From the NCBI GenBank assembly GCA_019415705.1, contig DXYS01000018.1:9267-73266 (forward strand): a stretch of 64,000 nt of DNA, in the 5' to 3' direction. Numbering within the stretch: the stretch's first letter is position 1; every line of letters begins with the position of its first letter. Source of the stretch: Bacteroidales bacterium (GTDB taxonomy: Bacteria; Bacteroidota; Bacteroidia; Bacteroidales; Muribaculaceae). The notes under the pieces were generated by a model. It saw nothing but the letters and a program-made list of their open reading frames with translations, was not told the origin of the DNA and made no database searches. The position numbers were made by a program, and so were the translations under genes. Positions 36,065 to 44,240 of this stretch are shown here, piece by piece.

Positions 36065-36069
36065 TGTCA

Positions 36070-36156
36070 CAAACCTAAAACAATCTTTTTTACCTTAGAA
36101 ATTGTACCTATTGGAAACCTCTAAAAAAGGAGCTCAGTGATGAGTTCCTTTTTTGT
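36070..36156 (+). ncRNA. Candidate small RNA with own promoter and terminator
   Basis: About 87 nt bounded by the promoter at 36033-36064 and a strong Rho-independent terminator. Inside is a possible hairpin, ACAAT with ATTGT, around a U-rich loop. No open reading frame of note. I do not recognise the Rfam family; 5' end is estimated from the -7 box. Confidence 0.5.
36123..36155 (+). terminator. Terminator of the candidate small RNA
   Basis: AAAAAAGGA-x-CTC pairs with GAG-x-TCCTTTTTT, giving a stem of about 12 pairs with a T6 tail. Confidence 0.8.
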
Positions 36157-36230
36157 TAGGCACATATTAGGGGGCAGCGGGAGCCGTCAAAGCACGGCGT
36201 TAATGTAGGAGCATGTCGCAAAATATGGAG

Positions 36231-36302
36231 TGGCGATTTGCAATCGCCCGAGAGACAATATCCCGTCAAGCAGTATGTTGCGGGTAGCCGATTAAAAATC
36301 GA
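36231..36302. repeat. Cluster of short hairpins (REP-like)
   Basis: Three short inverted repeats in 70 nt: GGCGATT/AATCGCC (36232-36248), CCCG/CGGG around 36262-36284, and CGATT/AATCG (36289-36301). Such clustered hairpins look like an extragenic palindromic repeat. Whether it is repeated elsewhere in the genome cannot be seen here. Confidence 0.4.
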
Positions 36303-36318
36303 CCTTCTATATCCCGAA

Positions 36319-36870
36319 TTATTTTGTGGAACGGGTGATGACGTGGCGCCGGTCATCGGCGGAAAGCGTATTGATGTCAGTATTTGTCAGTTTTACAAAA
36401 AGCGGCATAAAGTAGGCCCGGAGTTGTGCGAAGGAAAGTTTTCTGATTGTGCGGACAGTCGGATTGAGCAATGCGTCGATGGCGCGCTCCTGTTCACGTG
36501 TGAAAAGGCCGGACCCGAAAAGTGCCGATAGCTCGACAGGCTTTTTGTCGCACATTACTTTCAGTAGGATTGAAACACGTTTTTCGCTTCGCTGCAGGCA
36601 CCGCTCGCGGCGCTTTTGGGTCCGCTCTACACGTCGACGTGCATCTTCGACCATGGCGTCGGCGTGGGGTGACTTCACGGTTTTCAGCTTGTTCTCGTCA
36701 AGCGACTCGGCTATGCCGTCGGGTTTGCGGATACGTTCCGCGGTGATGATTGCCGAGACGAGGGCGTGACAGAGCGAGATGTTATCGGGGTCGGTGAGGA
36801 TTTGGCGGAGAAGTTCGACGGGTATGTGTGCGGTAATGGTCTTTTGTGTTGATTTGCGTGTTCGTTTCAT
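36319..36870 (-). CDS. Hypothetical protein, basic and helical
   Basis: A 183-residue protein I do not recognise. It is rich in Arg/Lys (a stretch of about residues 75-100 reads as an amphipathic basic helix, EDARRRVERTQKRRERC) and predicted almost entirely alpha-helical; no signal peptide or membrane segment. The N-terminus (MKRTRKSTQKT...) and the HALVSAIITAERIRK segment could be DNA- or RNA-contacting, by inference only. It is preceded by a TATCTTTG promoter element and follows REP-like hairpins. It may belong to an accessory region continuing into the protease gene. Real gene status is supported by the promoter and ATG context. Confidence 0.6.
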   Translation of the reverse strand: MKRTRKSTQKTITAHIPVELLRQILTDPDNISLCHALVSAIITAERIRKPDGIAESLDENKLKTVKSPHADAMVEDARRRVERTQKRRERCLQRSEKRVSILLKVMCDKKPVELSALFGSGLFTREQERAIDALLNPTVRTIRKLSFAQLRAYFMPLFVKLTNTDINTLSADDRRHVITRSTK

Positions 36871-36888
36871 AGTGCATTATTTTTTGCA

Positions 36889-36896
36889 CAAAGATA
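36889..36896 (-). promoter_or_regulatory. Promoter -7 element (TATCTTTG) for the 183-residue gene
   Basis: TATCTTTG on the minus strand, 18 nt before the ATG, fits TAnnTTTG. Confidence 0.55.
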
Positions 36897-37050
36897 GATA
36901 CGCACTGATGCGGTGATGTGTCAATTTTGCAGCCTCGGGCGTTTTAACACTTATTAGTTATCAGCATAAGGATGGTCAAAGTTCTGTTACTTAGCATCTT
37001 TGATAACTTGCTTCTATTAGCTAAAATACACCTTCCTACTATAAAATAAC

Positions 37051-37080
37051 CGGGGCCGCGAGCAGTTGAGCGCGACCCCG
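37051..37080 (-). terminator. Terminator of the C10-protease gene
   Basis: CGGGG-x-CGCG pairs with CGCG-x-CCCCG around a 10-nt loop. The minus strand continues GTTATTTTAT. It lies 34 nt after the stop codon. Confidence 0.75.
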
Positions 37081-37114
37081 ATGATGAGAGAAATATATAA
37101 GCGTATATAATAGG

Positions 37115-40100
37115 TTATTTTATGACAAATTTTGCTGTCCTATTATCCTGAGATATGATATATATTCCCGGCGATAGATTCTCTATGCAATTTAGATTGC
37201 CTCGATAAACAATGACACCGGAGATTGAATATATTGTCACGTCTTCGGATTCAATAATTTTGATATCTTCAATGTCAGAAATATAATCAGTTAAATCTTG
37301 TGATTTTAGAGTCTCGTTGAAATCTGAGGAATATGTAGTACTCAAAGTCTGCTCATGGTTAACAGTATAATATACTGTAATTTCGGGGAGTGTATCTTCT
37401 GAATAGAAGTATAGGTTTCGGGCGTTCGGCTCGTATGAAACTTCATTGATTTTTACCTGAGTGATCTCCACATTTTCCAATTCGGATGCGATGTGGAAAC
37501 ATTTATTCTTTTCGTCCTTGATATACCGATACATAGCCTTTGCCTCGGAGTCAGTAGCCGTGCAAGCTGCTACAAAAAATAGTCCCTTGCCGTCAAATTC
37601 AGGTAAATACTTCAAACTTGATGTATAAATATTCATTTCAGGAGATAGTCCGGTCAGGTTTATTTCTCCCTCAAAATCTACATATGCGTTGTTGAAGCCA
37701 TTGCCGGACCATACCGCTTTATTATTAAACACAGGTTTTGCGTGGAACGTTACAGACCCACCGCGGACAAGTAATGCCCCTTCGGCCAATGTAGTATTTC
37801 CCATAAATTCGATTAGTTCACCATCAATTTCAAGGGCATTAGTATTAATTAGTGAGACACTTGCAGGAACCACAATTCTTTCAGCTTCTAAATCACATTC
37901 GCATACACAATTGGTCCTTATTGCCGTACATCCGTCGGCGATATTTATTATGCCTTTCATTTTGCACGGTATTGCTTCTAACTCCGGTCCCCTATCAGTG
38001 ATACGATATAGCAAACCGTCTATGCCGACCCAACTTTTATTGTCGGGATGCACTTCAAAAAGTTCAGAGGATTTTAACGAACGGAAGGGGGTCGAATTAT
38101 CGGCAGGAGATGCATTTTTGGGGATATATATTCTTTTCAGACCTGATGAGCTGAAAGCCGAATTACTTATTTCTATTACGCTTTCAGGAATTCTTATGTT
38201 TTCAAGAGACGTGCATCCGGCGAATGTTGAAAACGGTATTTTAGAGATGCTTTCGCTCAATTTTACACTTTCAAGCTTCGTACATTCTGTGAATATGTAA
38301 TCACCCATTTTCGTAATATTGTCAGTCATTTGGATACTTCTGAGTGTCTGGCAGCCTATGAACGATTGGTCTTTTATTTCGGTCACATTATAGGCGATAC
38401 CGTCTTTGTATATGGCGTCAGGTATTATAACGTCAGAGATTTCACCTTCATAACCGATTACGGTAGCGCTCTTGACATCACAAAAATATCTGATTCCGTT
38501 ATCAGTTAATGTATAATCAGGATTGTCTGACATCTCTCCCTCCATGATTCTGAAAAACCTGTTCCAGACATCCGCTTGTTCATATTTTGCTTTTGATCCT
38601 TCTGGTACAAAAAGTTCTCCGTTATCGGGACATTTTGTCGCGGTAAAAATACACTCGTTTATTTGTACCGGTTCCGGATTCAAAACAGTTATATGTGCCA
38701 GATTTTCATTCCCGAAGAAAACGTTTAATCCTATCTGCTTGACCCCCGCCGGTATTTTTATTTCGGTCAAATTCAAGTTCATTAAAGAATTTGATTCGAT
38801 ATCTGTCAGATTTTCGGGAAGATACAACCATTTAAGGGAACTCTTTTCAACGAGACCATATTCGGGAAAAGTATTATCATCATACAGACGCTCCTGCGCA
38901 TCCCCGAATTTTGAAGTGTAGTCATCACATGCTGTTACTGATGCAATTACACACGCAGATAAATCAAGGGTCTCAACAGACTGAAAATTATCACGTATGT
39001 ACCATATATCTTTGGCATTAATCCGACCCTTTAAAACAAGTCTTTTAACTGTGTGTGCATTCTCCATGGATATTAGTTCGTTTAATGTTCCGGGAGCTGT
39101 AACCTCTATATCGCGGTCGCTGTAAGATTGATACTTGATGTTTACATTGTATTGTTGACCATATATATGCAGAGATGCAACAGAGCCTTCGGTAAGAGCT
39201 TGGTCTGAGTATGATCCGGAAATCTGATAAATTACTGTCCCATCAGAATTATTGTCTGTGCTTTCGGCAATAAAAGCAATTGATTCACCGACAAAGACCT
39301 GAAGTGACGATTTGCCGGAAGGCAACTCTTTCAAGCCGGAATATCTGTTCAGTTTTATTTTCACTCCCGGATCAATCTCAAAATTGACAGTCGCGGTTTG
39401 TGGCTTGTTATCCTTGACACTGACCGAAGATGGCCATTCGACTGTCCCATTGACCAATTTATATATTTCGTCGTTTTCATGTTTTGTCACAAGTTGTATT
39501 CGATCAGTCGGAGCTATTTCGGACGATACAACAACATCTGTAAATGAAATAAATGGGAAACCGCACCCCTTATATTCTTTATCTGCTGAGTTATATGTTG
39601 TATGCCATTCAGACCCAAGTATTTCTTTTATTTTGCCGTTTTGATCAACTAATGCGAGGGAGACATCTCCAACGAAGCCTTTGCAAGCCGTCATTTCAGA
39701 GTTAAAAACCGAGAAAGGCTCACCTTTAACTACATCCTTGACGCTTATATTCATTCTGCCGCCCGGATTGCCTGTCGCATTGAGGTGTTCATAGATTGGG
39801 AAAGCATATCCATTATCAGTATAACAGTCGGAATATTGCAGCCCGCTTCGATCCGGCTCAATATTTACAATAATATCACTTTCGTATGAATAGTCTTTTG
39901 TCGGGGTCGAGCCTTCTGATGACGGAATCAGAGCGTCTAAGGCGTAATAACCGTTAAACAAACCGCTCCATCCCCAGTTTATGTGATATTTGTCGTCAAG
40001 ATATCCGTCAATAATAAATGAATGACCTGAATCAGTTTTGAGATCACGTCCGCCATAAATTAAAGGATTGCCTGATTTAAGATTTTCGTGCAACAAGTTA

Positions 40101-40879
40101 GTCCATTCTTCATCCGTACAGTTTTTCTTTTTAATATATCTGCAATCGGGTGAATAATGAAAAACTGTCGTAAGTCGAGGAGCTACATAATATTGATAAG
40201 CGCCACTGCTTTTTTTAGAATAATTCATGAAAACCGCCTCTGCGGCATCTTTCATTAATTTTGCGATTTCCGTCGAATTAGTCTCGTTAACATTTTGTAT
40301 GGGCATTGCATCCCAGTTGTAATTCTGAGGCCAATTATGGTATTTCATTACAATAGCCATCGCTGTGGCAGTGCAGCCTGTGGGGGCTTTTATGCCATCG
40401 ATGGTCGGAAAGAGGGAGTTATATGGCTCATTCTGATTCCAGTTAGCCGTCTCAAGTAATACACTTTCTTCAGATGATGAGGATGTTGTTGTTTCAGACC
40501 ACGATGTGTGAGTCGGTGCATTGTCCGACAATGATTTCAGATGTTCGGTATATAATTCGAGCAGTTTGGTGAGTTGCGGTGGCATATTCTCAAAATCAAA
40601 ACTGCCATTGTCTGCAAATCCTAATATTCTCTGCACACGGTCGTCACCCGCGACAATCACAAAGCCTTGATTTTCTGTTTTGTTGAAAACATAATACGGA
40701 TGTGTGGCTGATGTGAACGACCCTTTAGAATGTACCTGACGCACTGCAACCTTGCTTTTGGCTGGATAATTTATGTTTAGAAACTCCGATGCGACTGATG
40801 CCGCTTTGTCAGGACTTATCTCGCGGGCAGAGACTGTTATTGCCAGCAAGATAGCTGATAATGTGATAAGTTTTCGCAT
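37115..40879 (-). CDS. Secreted C10 (streptopain-type) cysteine protease with BspA-like LRRs and T9SS sorting domain
   Basis: A 1254-residue extracellular protein. Signal peptide about 1-18. A prodomain/inhibitor-like segment (ISPDKAASVASEFL..., about 20-130) precedes the C10 catalytic domain (about 140-340). This has the nucleophile C169 in APTGCTATAMAIVMKYHNWP, the catalytic H286 in TDSGHSFIIDGY and the NWGWSG loop. Then come Ig-like and BspA-type leucine-rich repeats (about 600-960, with LxxIxxxxxIxxIGxxAFxxC periodicity). The last roughly 70 residues (VTIYSISGVIVYRG ... LSPGIYIISQ ... AKFVIK) are a type A T9SS sorting domain. The gene is clearly more AT-rich than the flanking housekeeping genes, suggesting acquisition. 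Related proteases include interpain and streptopain. Confidence 0.9.
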   Translation of the reverse strand: MRKLITLSAILLAITVSAREISPDKAASVASEFLNINYPAKSKVAVRQVHSKGSFTSATHPYYVFNKTENQGFVIVAGDDRVQRILGFADNGSFDFENMPPQLTKLLELYTEHLKSLSDNAPTHTSWSETTTSSSSEESVLLETANWNQNEPYNSLFPTIDGIKAPTGCTATAMAIVMKYHNWPQNYNWDAMPIQNVNETNSTEIAKLMKDAAEAVFMNYSKKSSGAYQYYVAPRLTTVFHYSPDCRYIKKKNCTDEEWTNLLHENLKSGNPLIYGGRDLKTDSGHSFIIDGYLDDKYHINWGWSGLFNGYYALDALIPSSEGSTPTKDYSYESDIIVNIEPDRSGLQYSDCYTDNGYAFPIYEHLNATGNPGGRMNISVKDVVKGEPFSVFNSEMTACKGFVGDVSLALVDQNGKIKEILGSEWHTTYNSADKEYKGCGFPFISFTDVVVSSEIAPTDRIQLVTKHENDEIYKLVNGTVEWPSSVSVKDNKPQTATVNFEIDPGVKIKLNRYSGLKELPSGKSSLQVFVGESIAFIAESTDNNSDGTVIYQISGSYSDQALTEGSVASLHIYGQQYNVNIKYQSYSDRDIEVTAPGTLNELISMENAHTVKRLVLKGRINAKDIWYIRDNFQSVETLDLSACVIASVTACDDYTSKFGDAQERLYDDNTFPEYGLVEKSSLKWLYLPENLTDIESNSLMNLNLTEIKIPAGVKQIGLNVFFGNENLAHITVLNPEPVQINECIFTATKCPDNGELFVPEGSKAKYEQADVWNRFFRIMEGEMSDNPDYTLTDNGIRYFCDVKSATVIGYEGEISDVIIPDAIYKDGIAYNVTEIKDQSFIGCQTLRSIQMTDNITKMGDYIFTECTKLESVKLSESISKIPFSTFAGCTSLENIRIPESVIEISNSAFSSSGLKRIYIPKNASPADNSTPFRSLKSSELFEVHPDNKSWVGIDGLLYRITDRGPELEAIPCKMKGIINIADGCTAIRTNCVCECDLEAERIVVPASVSLINTNALEIDGELIEFMGNTTLAEGALLVRGGSVTFHAKPVFNNKAVWSGNGFNNAYVDFEGEINLTGLSPEMNIYTSSLKYLPEFDGKGLFFVAACTATDSEAKAMYRYIKDEKNKCFHIASELENVEITQVKINEVSYEPNARNLYFYSEDTLPEITVYYTVNHEQTLSTTYSSDFNETLKSQDLTDYISDIEDIKIIESEDVTIYSISGVIVYRGNLNCIENLSPGIYIISQDNRTAKFVIK

Positions 40880-41280
40880 ATTGGTTTTAGGCCGCAGGAC
40901 TCACCTCTTTGGCGATAATATTAAAATAAAGCGTGAGAGCCGTACTTGCTGCCCGTTCCACTCGTTGAGGCCTTCGCATTGCCCATCTTCGTCGAACGAG
41001 CAAACTTGCAGAAGCCTCACGCAGAATATGTGCATATACACCGATAGCAGACGCTCTCGCGCATGCCATTGGCGTAAAATACATATCCACATAAGCCATC
41101 TACCGTTTGCTACATTCTTGACGAAGATTTGAAAGTTGCGAAGTTTCAACGAGTCAAGAAAGAGCGTCGAGTAAACGCTTTTACTATGTCTTTGCTGTGC
41201 TTGAGCCCAGCGTTAGGTGTCGGCACGCATCCGTTGTCCTTGATAGGATTCCGGTATATTGTCCGACAATTGCAAATTTA
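40880..41280 (-). other. Long 5' leader (about 390 nt) of the protease gene, or a small unrecognised gene
   Basis: Between the protease ATG and the nearest -7 box (41273-41280) lie about 390 nt with no convincing gene. The DNA is more GC-rich than the protease gene and carries complementary segments (GCGTGAG/CTCACGC, CTCGTT/AACGAG, TTGCTCG-type repeats). It could fold into a large structured leader. Overlapping frames of 70-82 codons exist on the minus strand (for example 40901-41149), rich in Trp/Cys/Arg without signal or membrane features; I do not accept them as genes without comparative support. Confidence 0.4.
41273..41280 (-). promoter_or_regulatory. Promoter -7 element (TAAATTTG) ahead of the protease leader
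   Basis: TAAATTTG on the minus strand in an AT-rich setting. No -33 TTTG at 20 nt is visible. Confidence 0.4.
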
Positions 41281-41324
41281 TATATTATTATTTGTATTGC
41301 TGCTAAATATCTTGAAAAACATGT

Positions 41325-41349
41325 TCGTCCGTGCAAATTGCACGGACGA
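41325..41349 (-). terminator. Terminator at the end of the GTPase-system operon
   Basis: A perfect 12-bp inverted repeat (TCGTCCGTGCAA/TTGCACGGACGA) with a single central base. It is followed on the minus strand by ACATGTTTTTC. It separates the 42-57 kb operon and its downstream small genes from the protease leader promoter. Confidence 0.6.
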
Positions 41350-41359
41350 CGGATGATTC

Positions 41360-41449
41360 ATAATTCATATTGCTTAGTCAGAATACAAAACCTATAATGC
41401 CGATGGCGGTCAGGAGCCGGCAGACGGCGCCGGCTATGCGCCAGTTGCG
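41360..41449. repeat. Direct repeat copy 1 (about 90 bp)
   Basis: About 90 bp, nearly identical (roughly five mismatches) to 41942-42031, offset 582 bp. It contains the 3' end of the 56-residue membrane-protein gene and the following 18 nt. Confidence 0.85.
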
Positions 41450-41527
41450 CCGTGTGACGGCCACGGTCTCGCAGGGAGAAACTATGAGCGGGAGGATGTG
41501 CCTATTCTGACGCAGCCTCCCGCTCAT
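41378..41527 (-). pseudogene. Truncated second copy of the 56-residue membrane-protein gene
   Basis: The last 22 codons (NWRIAGAVCRLLTAIGIIGFVF) repeat the C-terminus of the intact gene at 41960-42130. The original N-terminal half is replaced by unrelated sequence. The fused frame runs back to an ATG at 41527 (49 codons), but its start lies inside a hairpin, so I treat it as a remnant. Confidence 0.6.
41484..41527 (-). terminator. Terminator after the 117-residue membrane ORF
   Basis: A perfect 12-bp inverted repeat (ATGAGCGGGAGG at 41484-41495 with CCTCCCGCTCAT at 41516-41527), loop 20 nt, 28 nt past the stop of the preceding gene; AGTTTCT follows on the minus strand. Confidence 0.5.
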
Positions 41528-41555
41528 TTACGGTTTAGTGGACAGTAAAAATAAA

Positions 41556-41909
41556 TTATCTTTTAGAATCCTTTTGAACGATAAAAATATTGCTGATTAT
41601 AATGATACTTAGGCCTAAGGAACACCAGAAACCGATGGAGGCATTAATACCGTTGTTCTTTAATATTGCGGCAGATAATGCTATTGCATACGGCAATGAA
41701 AAATCTTGTGGCTGAATTTTATCAAATCGGTAAAAAGGAATCTTACTCTTGAATAATATAGATAGCCCTAAAAGTAGTAATGAGATTACTCCTATATTTA
41801 GAGAAATAAATAATATTATACGATCTCCTAATAAACCTATTGTAATAAATGGTAGTGTGGCCGCAAGAATTTCAGAGCAAATAGTTGGAAGTGAGTTTCT
41901 GGCAAACAT
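41556..41909 (-). CDS. Hypothetical AT-rich membrane protein
   Basis: A 117-residue protein of four hydrophobic segments (about 9-28, 31-52, 71-86, 92-110) with short polar loops and a Lys/Arg end (QKDSKR). It is almost certainly an integral inner-membrane protein. Its DNA is markedly AT-rich compared with the genes on either side and it sits between two copies of a 90-bp repeat. The most likely explanation is insertion within, or beside, a duplicated small gene. I do not recognise the family; a small immunity-type or transporter-fragment protein are both possible, neither supported. Confidence 0.55.
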   Translation of the reverse strand: MFARNSLPTICSEILAATLPFITIGLLGDRIILFISLNIGVISLLLLGLSILFKSKIPFYRFDKIQPQDFSLPYAIALSAAILKNNGINASIGFWCSLGLSIIIISNIFIVQKDSKR

Positions 41910-41941
41910 TAGTATAAATCAGTGTCATTATAGGAAATAAT

Positions 41942-42031
41942 ATAATTCATATTGCTTAGTCAGAATACATATCCTATGATGCCGATGGCGGTCAGGAGCC
42001 AGCAGACGGCGCCGGCGATGCGCCAGTTGCG
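41942..42031. repeat. Direct repeat copy 2 (about 90 bp)
   Basis: Partner of 41360-41449; this copy belongs to the intact small membrane-protein gene. Confidence 0.85.
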
Positions 42032-42130
42032 GCGTCGGGCGGCGAGCTTTTTGCCGCGGCCCTTATACATGGCAGGCATCACGAAGTAGCAGAACAGTCC
42101 GATTACAGCAAGAATAATTATCGTTGGCAT
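41960..42130 (-). CDS. Small membrane protein (56 residues), last gene of the GTPase-system operon
   Basis: A short gene encoding two hydrophobic segments (MPTIIILAVIGLFCYFVMP and the IAGAVCWLLTAIGIIGYVF end) joined by a strongly basic loop (KGRGKKLAARRRN). This fits a hairpin in the inner membrane with the loop in the cytoplasm. It starts 27 nt after the SH3-GTPase gene, on the same strand, so it likely belongs to the same transcript. A C-terminal duplicate exists 582 bp away, which shows that the sequence was once a coding unit worth duplicating. Function unknown; it may assist the membrane GTPase. Confidence 0.65.
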   Translation of the reverse strand: MPTIIILAVIGLFCYFVMPAMYKGRGKKLAARRRNWRIAGAVCWLLTAIGIIGYVF

Positions 42131-42157
42131 AATTGCATTTTCATTTAGAATTTACCG

Positions 42158-44218
42158 TTACAGCGAGATGTCGAGCTGTTTGACGATGACGCTGTCGACG
42201 ACAGACGTGATGTTTGACTCGTCACCTTTCGCTACGGACGAGACTGCAAGCAGTGTCAGCGACGCGAATTGGTTGCCCCAGTTTAGGAGGTCGTGCTGTC
42301 CGAGCTCCTCGTCGAAGAATACGCGCAAATCGTCCTGTGAGTTGACGTCAACGTCGCGGTTGATGTAGCCGAGGTCTTTCTTGACAAGCACGAGATTCAT
42401 ATGCACTTGTTTTGGGTCGCGGTTATGAGCCTTGAGCTGATTGATAATCGAGTCTTTCATCGCCTTGACATCCAGTTTCACCACGGATTTATCGTCATGC
42501 TTGTCAAGCCATGCCTTGTATTTGTCGGCGTAGCCTTCGCCGTCAGACAGATTGGTGGTTATCGGGTCGATGATAAAGAGTATCGAGTTGACATTGCCGA
42601 AGAATCGTGTGGCATCGGCTGTCACCTGAGCGTTGTTGAAGTCAAACACCTCGCCGGCCACGTCATTGATAAACAGGCGGTAGGGCACGGGCAAGTGCTG
42701 ACGCTTGATAATCATCTGCGTTGAGGCCACATCGTCAACGGCGGTCTTGGCCGGCATGTTCTCGGGTGAGATGTAGCCTTCGGCGGCAATGCGTCTGATT
42801 TTGTCGGGCATAGCCTCGTCCTTGACTGTCTGTTTGACGTCTGTGAAGTCTGCACGTTTGCTGCCGACACGGCGGATGATTTCAGCCAGCAGGCGGTAGG
42901 TAAGCGTACTTTTGCCTGACTGCGGGCTGCCGGCAAGAGCTATGTGCAGCTCGGTGCCTTCCTCGGCTCGGATGCGTTTATGGCAGTTGCCGCACTCGCG
43001 GGCGAGACGGTCGCGGCCGTTGAGCAGCATTGTCGGCATGCGCTCCTTTGACTTGGGATGAGTGATATGGAAGAGACCGTAAACGCCCGGCCGCAACTTT
43101 ATATTGTTGGGCAGCGGCTCGTAGCCCTCGTCGGTACGGCTCAGATAGATGGCAGGCTCTGACGGACGCTGACAGTGGGGGCACGGGTGCTTAATGTTGT
43201 AACGTGAAGTGACGATACGCTCGATGAGCATCAGCGAGCCGGCAAATATCATCCACAGTATGGCGAGCGCCAATAGCAGGGCGATAGGCGTGGCCGCGAT
43301 GAGCAGAGCCGGACGCCAGTACTCGACAACGAGGTCCCATGAGAACGAGAGGATGTTGAACTCGTTGAAGAACGCGAGGCCTTTCTCGGCGCAGTAGTCG
43401 CCGAAACCGGTGATCTCGTCGTCGTATGCCCAGATGATACCGCCGATGATGACGGCAATGATGGCGCCCCACGCTCCGCAGATACATGCGATGATGCCGA
43501 TGATACATGAGATGATGCCCACCCACATCAGCACATAGCAGAGTATCTTGACAATCCACAGCAGTACGAACACCGTGCCGCCCAACGCGAGCATCACAAG
43601 GATAGACACGACCGCTGCGAGTATCATGATAAGGCAGATAGCGACGACATAGATATACGGCTCGGGGCAGAAGAAGAATGTCTTCTTCATACCGTTGATT
43701 GGGCGTCCGGTAATAGGTCTGTTCTCTTCAGTATACATTCCGTAAAAGAAAAACGCTATACCCGCAATACTCAGCAGTATGGTAAGGCACATCAGCACCC
43801 ACTTGGCTATTTCCTGCGAGTGCTCGATGGTCGCCTCAGGGATGTAAACCTCTGCGGCGACAGGTCTGTACTCAGGGTTTACCTCGGGAATCAGACGGTG
43901 TATGTTTGTGACATAACCTTCGACAGCGAATGACGAATTATTGCTATTCCATTCGTCGACGATTGTCACCCATTCATAACCGTTCTGTCTGAAAGTAGTG
44001 TCGGCTTCCAAATAGACGATGTCTCCGGGCCTGAGCTGGGTCAGAAGAGTTCCGGATGTGCTCGGCTGCGAGCGCACATTGAGTTTCTGACCCTCCGAGA
44101 CAACATAACGGTACTCTTTCTGTGAGCGGTTGCTGCCATATTCCTTGGCTTCGGCCGCGGGAGCGGCGACGATGATTGTTAATAACGCTGCTATAAGCAG
44201 ACGGATTATCTTATACAT
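42158..44218 (-). CDS. SH3 domain-transmembrane-zinc-finger-GTPase protein (DO-GTPase-like)
   Basis: A 686-residue envelope-spanning protein. Signal peptide about 1-24. A bacterial SH3 domain (about 36-110, with LNVRSQPSTSGTLLTQLRPGD) should lie in the periplasm. A transmembrane bundle follows (about 139-160, 188-265 and 302-333; an odd count puts the C-terminus in the cytoplasm). A split zinc knuckle is formed by CPHC (346-349) and CGNCHKR (409-415). The P-loop GTPase domain has Walker A GSPQSGKST (430-438) and switch-II-like NDVAGE (518-523); a late LVLVKKDLG may be the guanine-specificity strand. The GTPase resembles that of the separate gene two positions upstream (GSPSSGKT, DTAGE), the double-GTPase type. 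It probably senses the envelope and signals inward, by inference. Confidence 0.75.
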   Translation of the reverse strand: MYKIIRLLIAALLTIIVAAPAAEAKEYGSNRSQKEYRYVVSEGQKLNVRSQPSTSGTLLTQLRPGDIVYLEADTTFRQNGYEWVTIVDEWNSNNSSFAVEGYVTNIHRLIPEVNPEYRPVAAEVYIPEATIEHSQEIAKWVLMCLTILLSIAGIAFFFYGMYTEENRPITGRPINGMKKTFFFCPEPYIYVVAICLIMILAAVVSILVMLALGGTVFVLLWIVKILCYVLMWVGIISCIIGIIACICGAWGAIIAVIIGGIIWAYDDEITGFGDYCAEKGLAFFNEFNILSFSWDLVVEYWRPALLIAATPIALLLALAILWMIFAGSLMLIERIVTSRYNIKHPCPHCQRPSEPAIYLSRTDEGYEPLPNNIKLRPGVYGLFHITHPKSKERMPTMLLNGRDRLARECGNCHKRIRAEEGTELHIALAGSPQSGKSTLTYRLLAEIIRRVGSKRADFTDVKQTVKDEAMPDKIRRIAAEGYISPENMPAKTAVDDVASTQMIIKRQHLPVPYRLFINDVAGEVFDFNNAQVTADATRFFGNVNSILFIIDPITTNLSDGEGYADKYKAWLDKHDDKSVVKLDVKAMKDSIINQLKAHNRDPKQVHMNLVLVKKDLGYINRDVDVNSQDDLRVFFDEELGQHDLLNWGNQFASLTLLAVSSVAKGDESNITSVVDSVIVKQLDISL

Positions 44219-44240
44219 AATCGTGTGTTGTTAGTTTCGA

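Noticed and set aside
36093..36125. Peptide resembling the VPxxIGNL motif of RsmI in one frame (IVPIGNL)
   Set aside because: Only seven residues before a stop and inside the candidate small RNA; taken as chance.
35902..36318. Search for a tRNA or tmRNA in the gap after lpxH
   Set aside because: No cloverleaf, no CCA end and no T-loop sequence could be found.
40887..41149. Small frames of 70-82 codons upstream of the C10 protease
   Set aside because: Overlapping frames with Trp/Cys/Arg-rich, featureless sequence; more likely an untranslated leader, so not listed as genes.
41484..41527. Possible 49-codon gene starting in the hairpin near 41527
   Set aside because: Only the last 22 codons are homologous to anything; the start is in a terminator-like inverted repeat, so recorded as a remnant.
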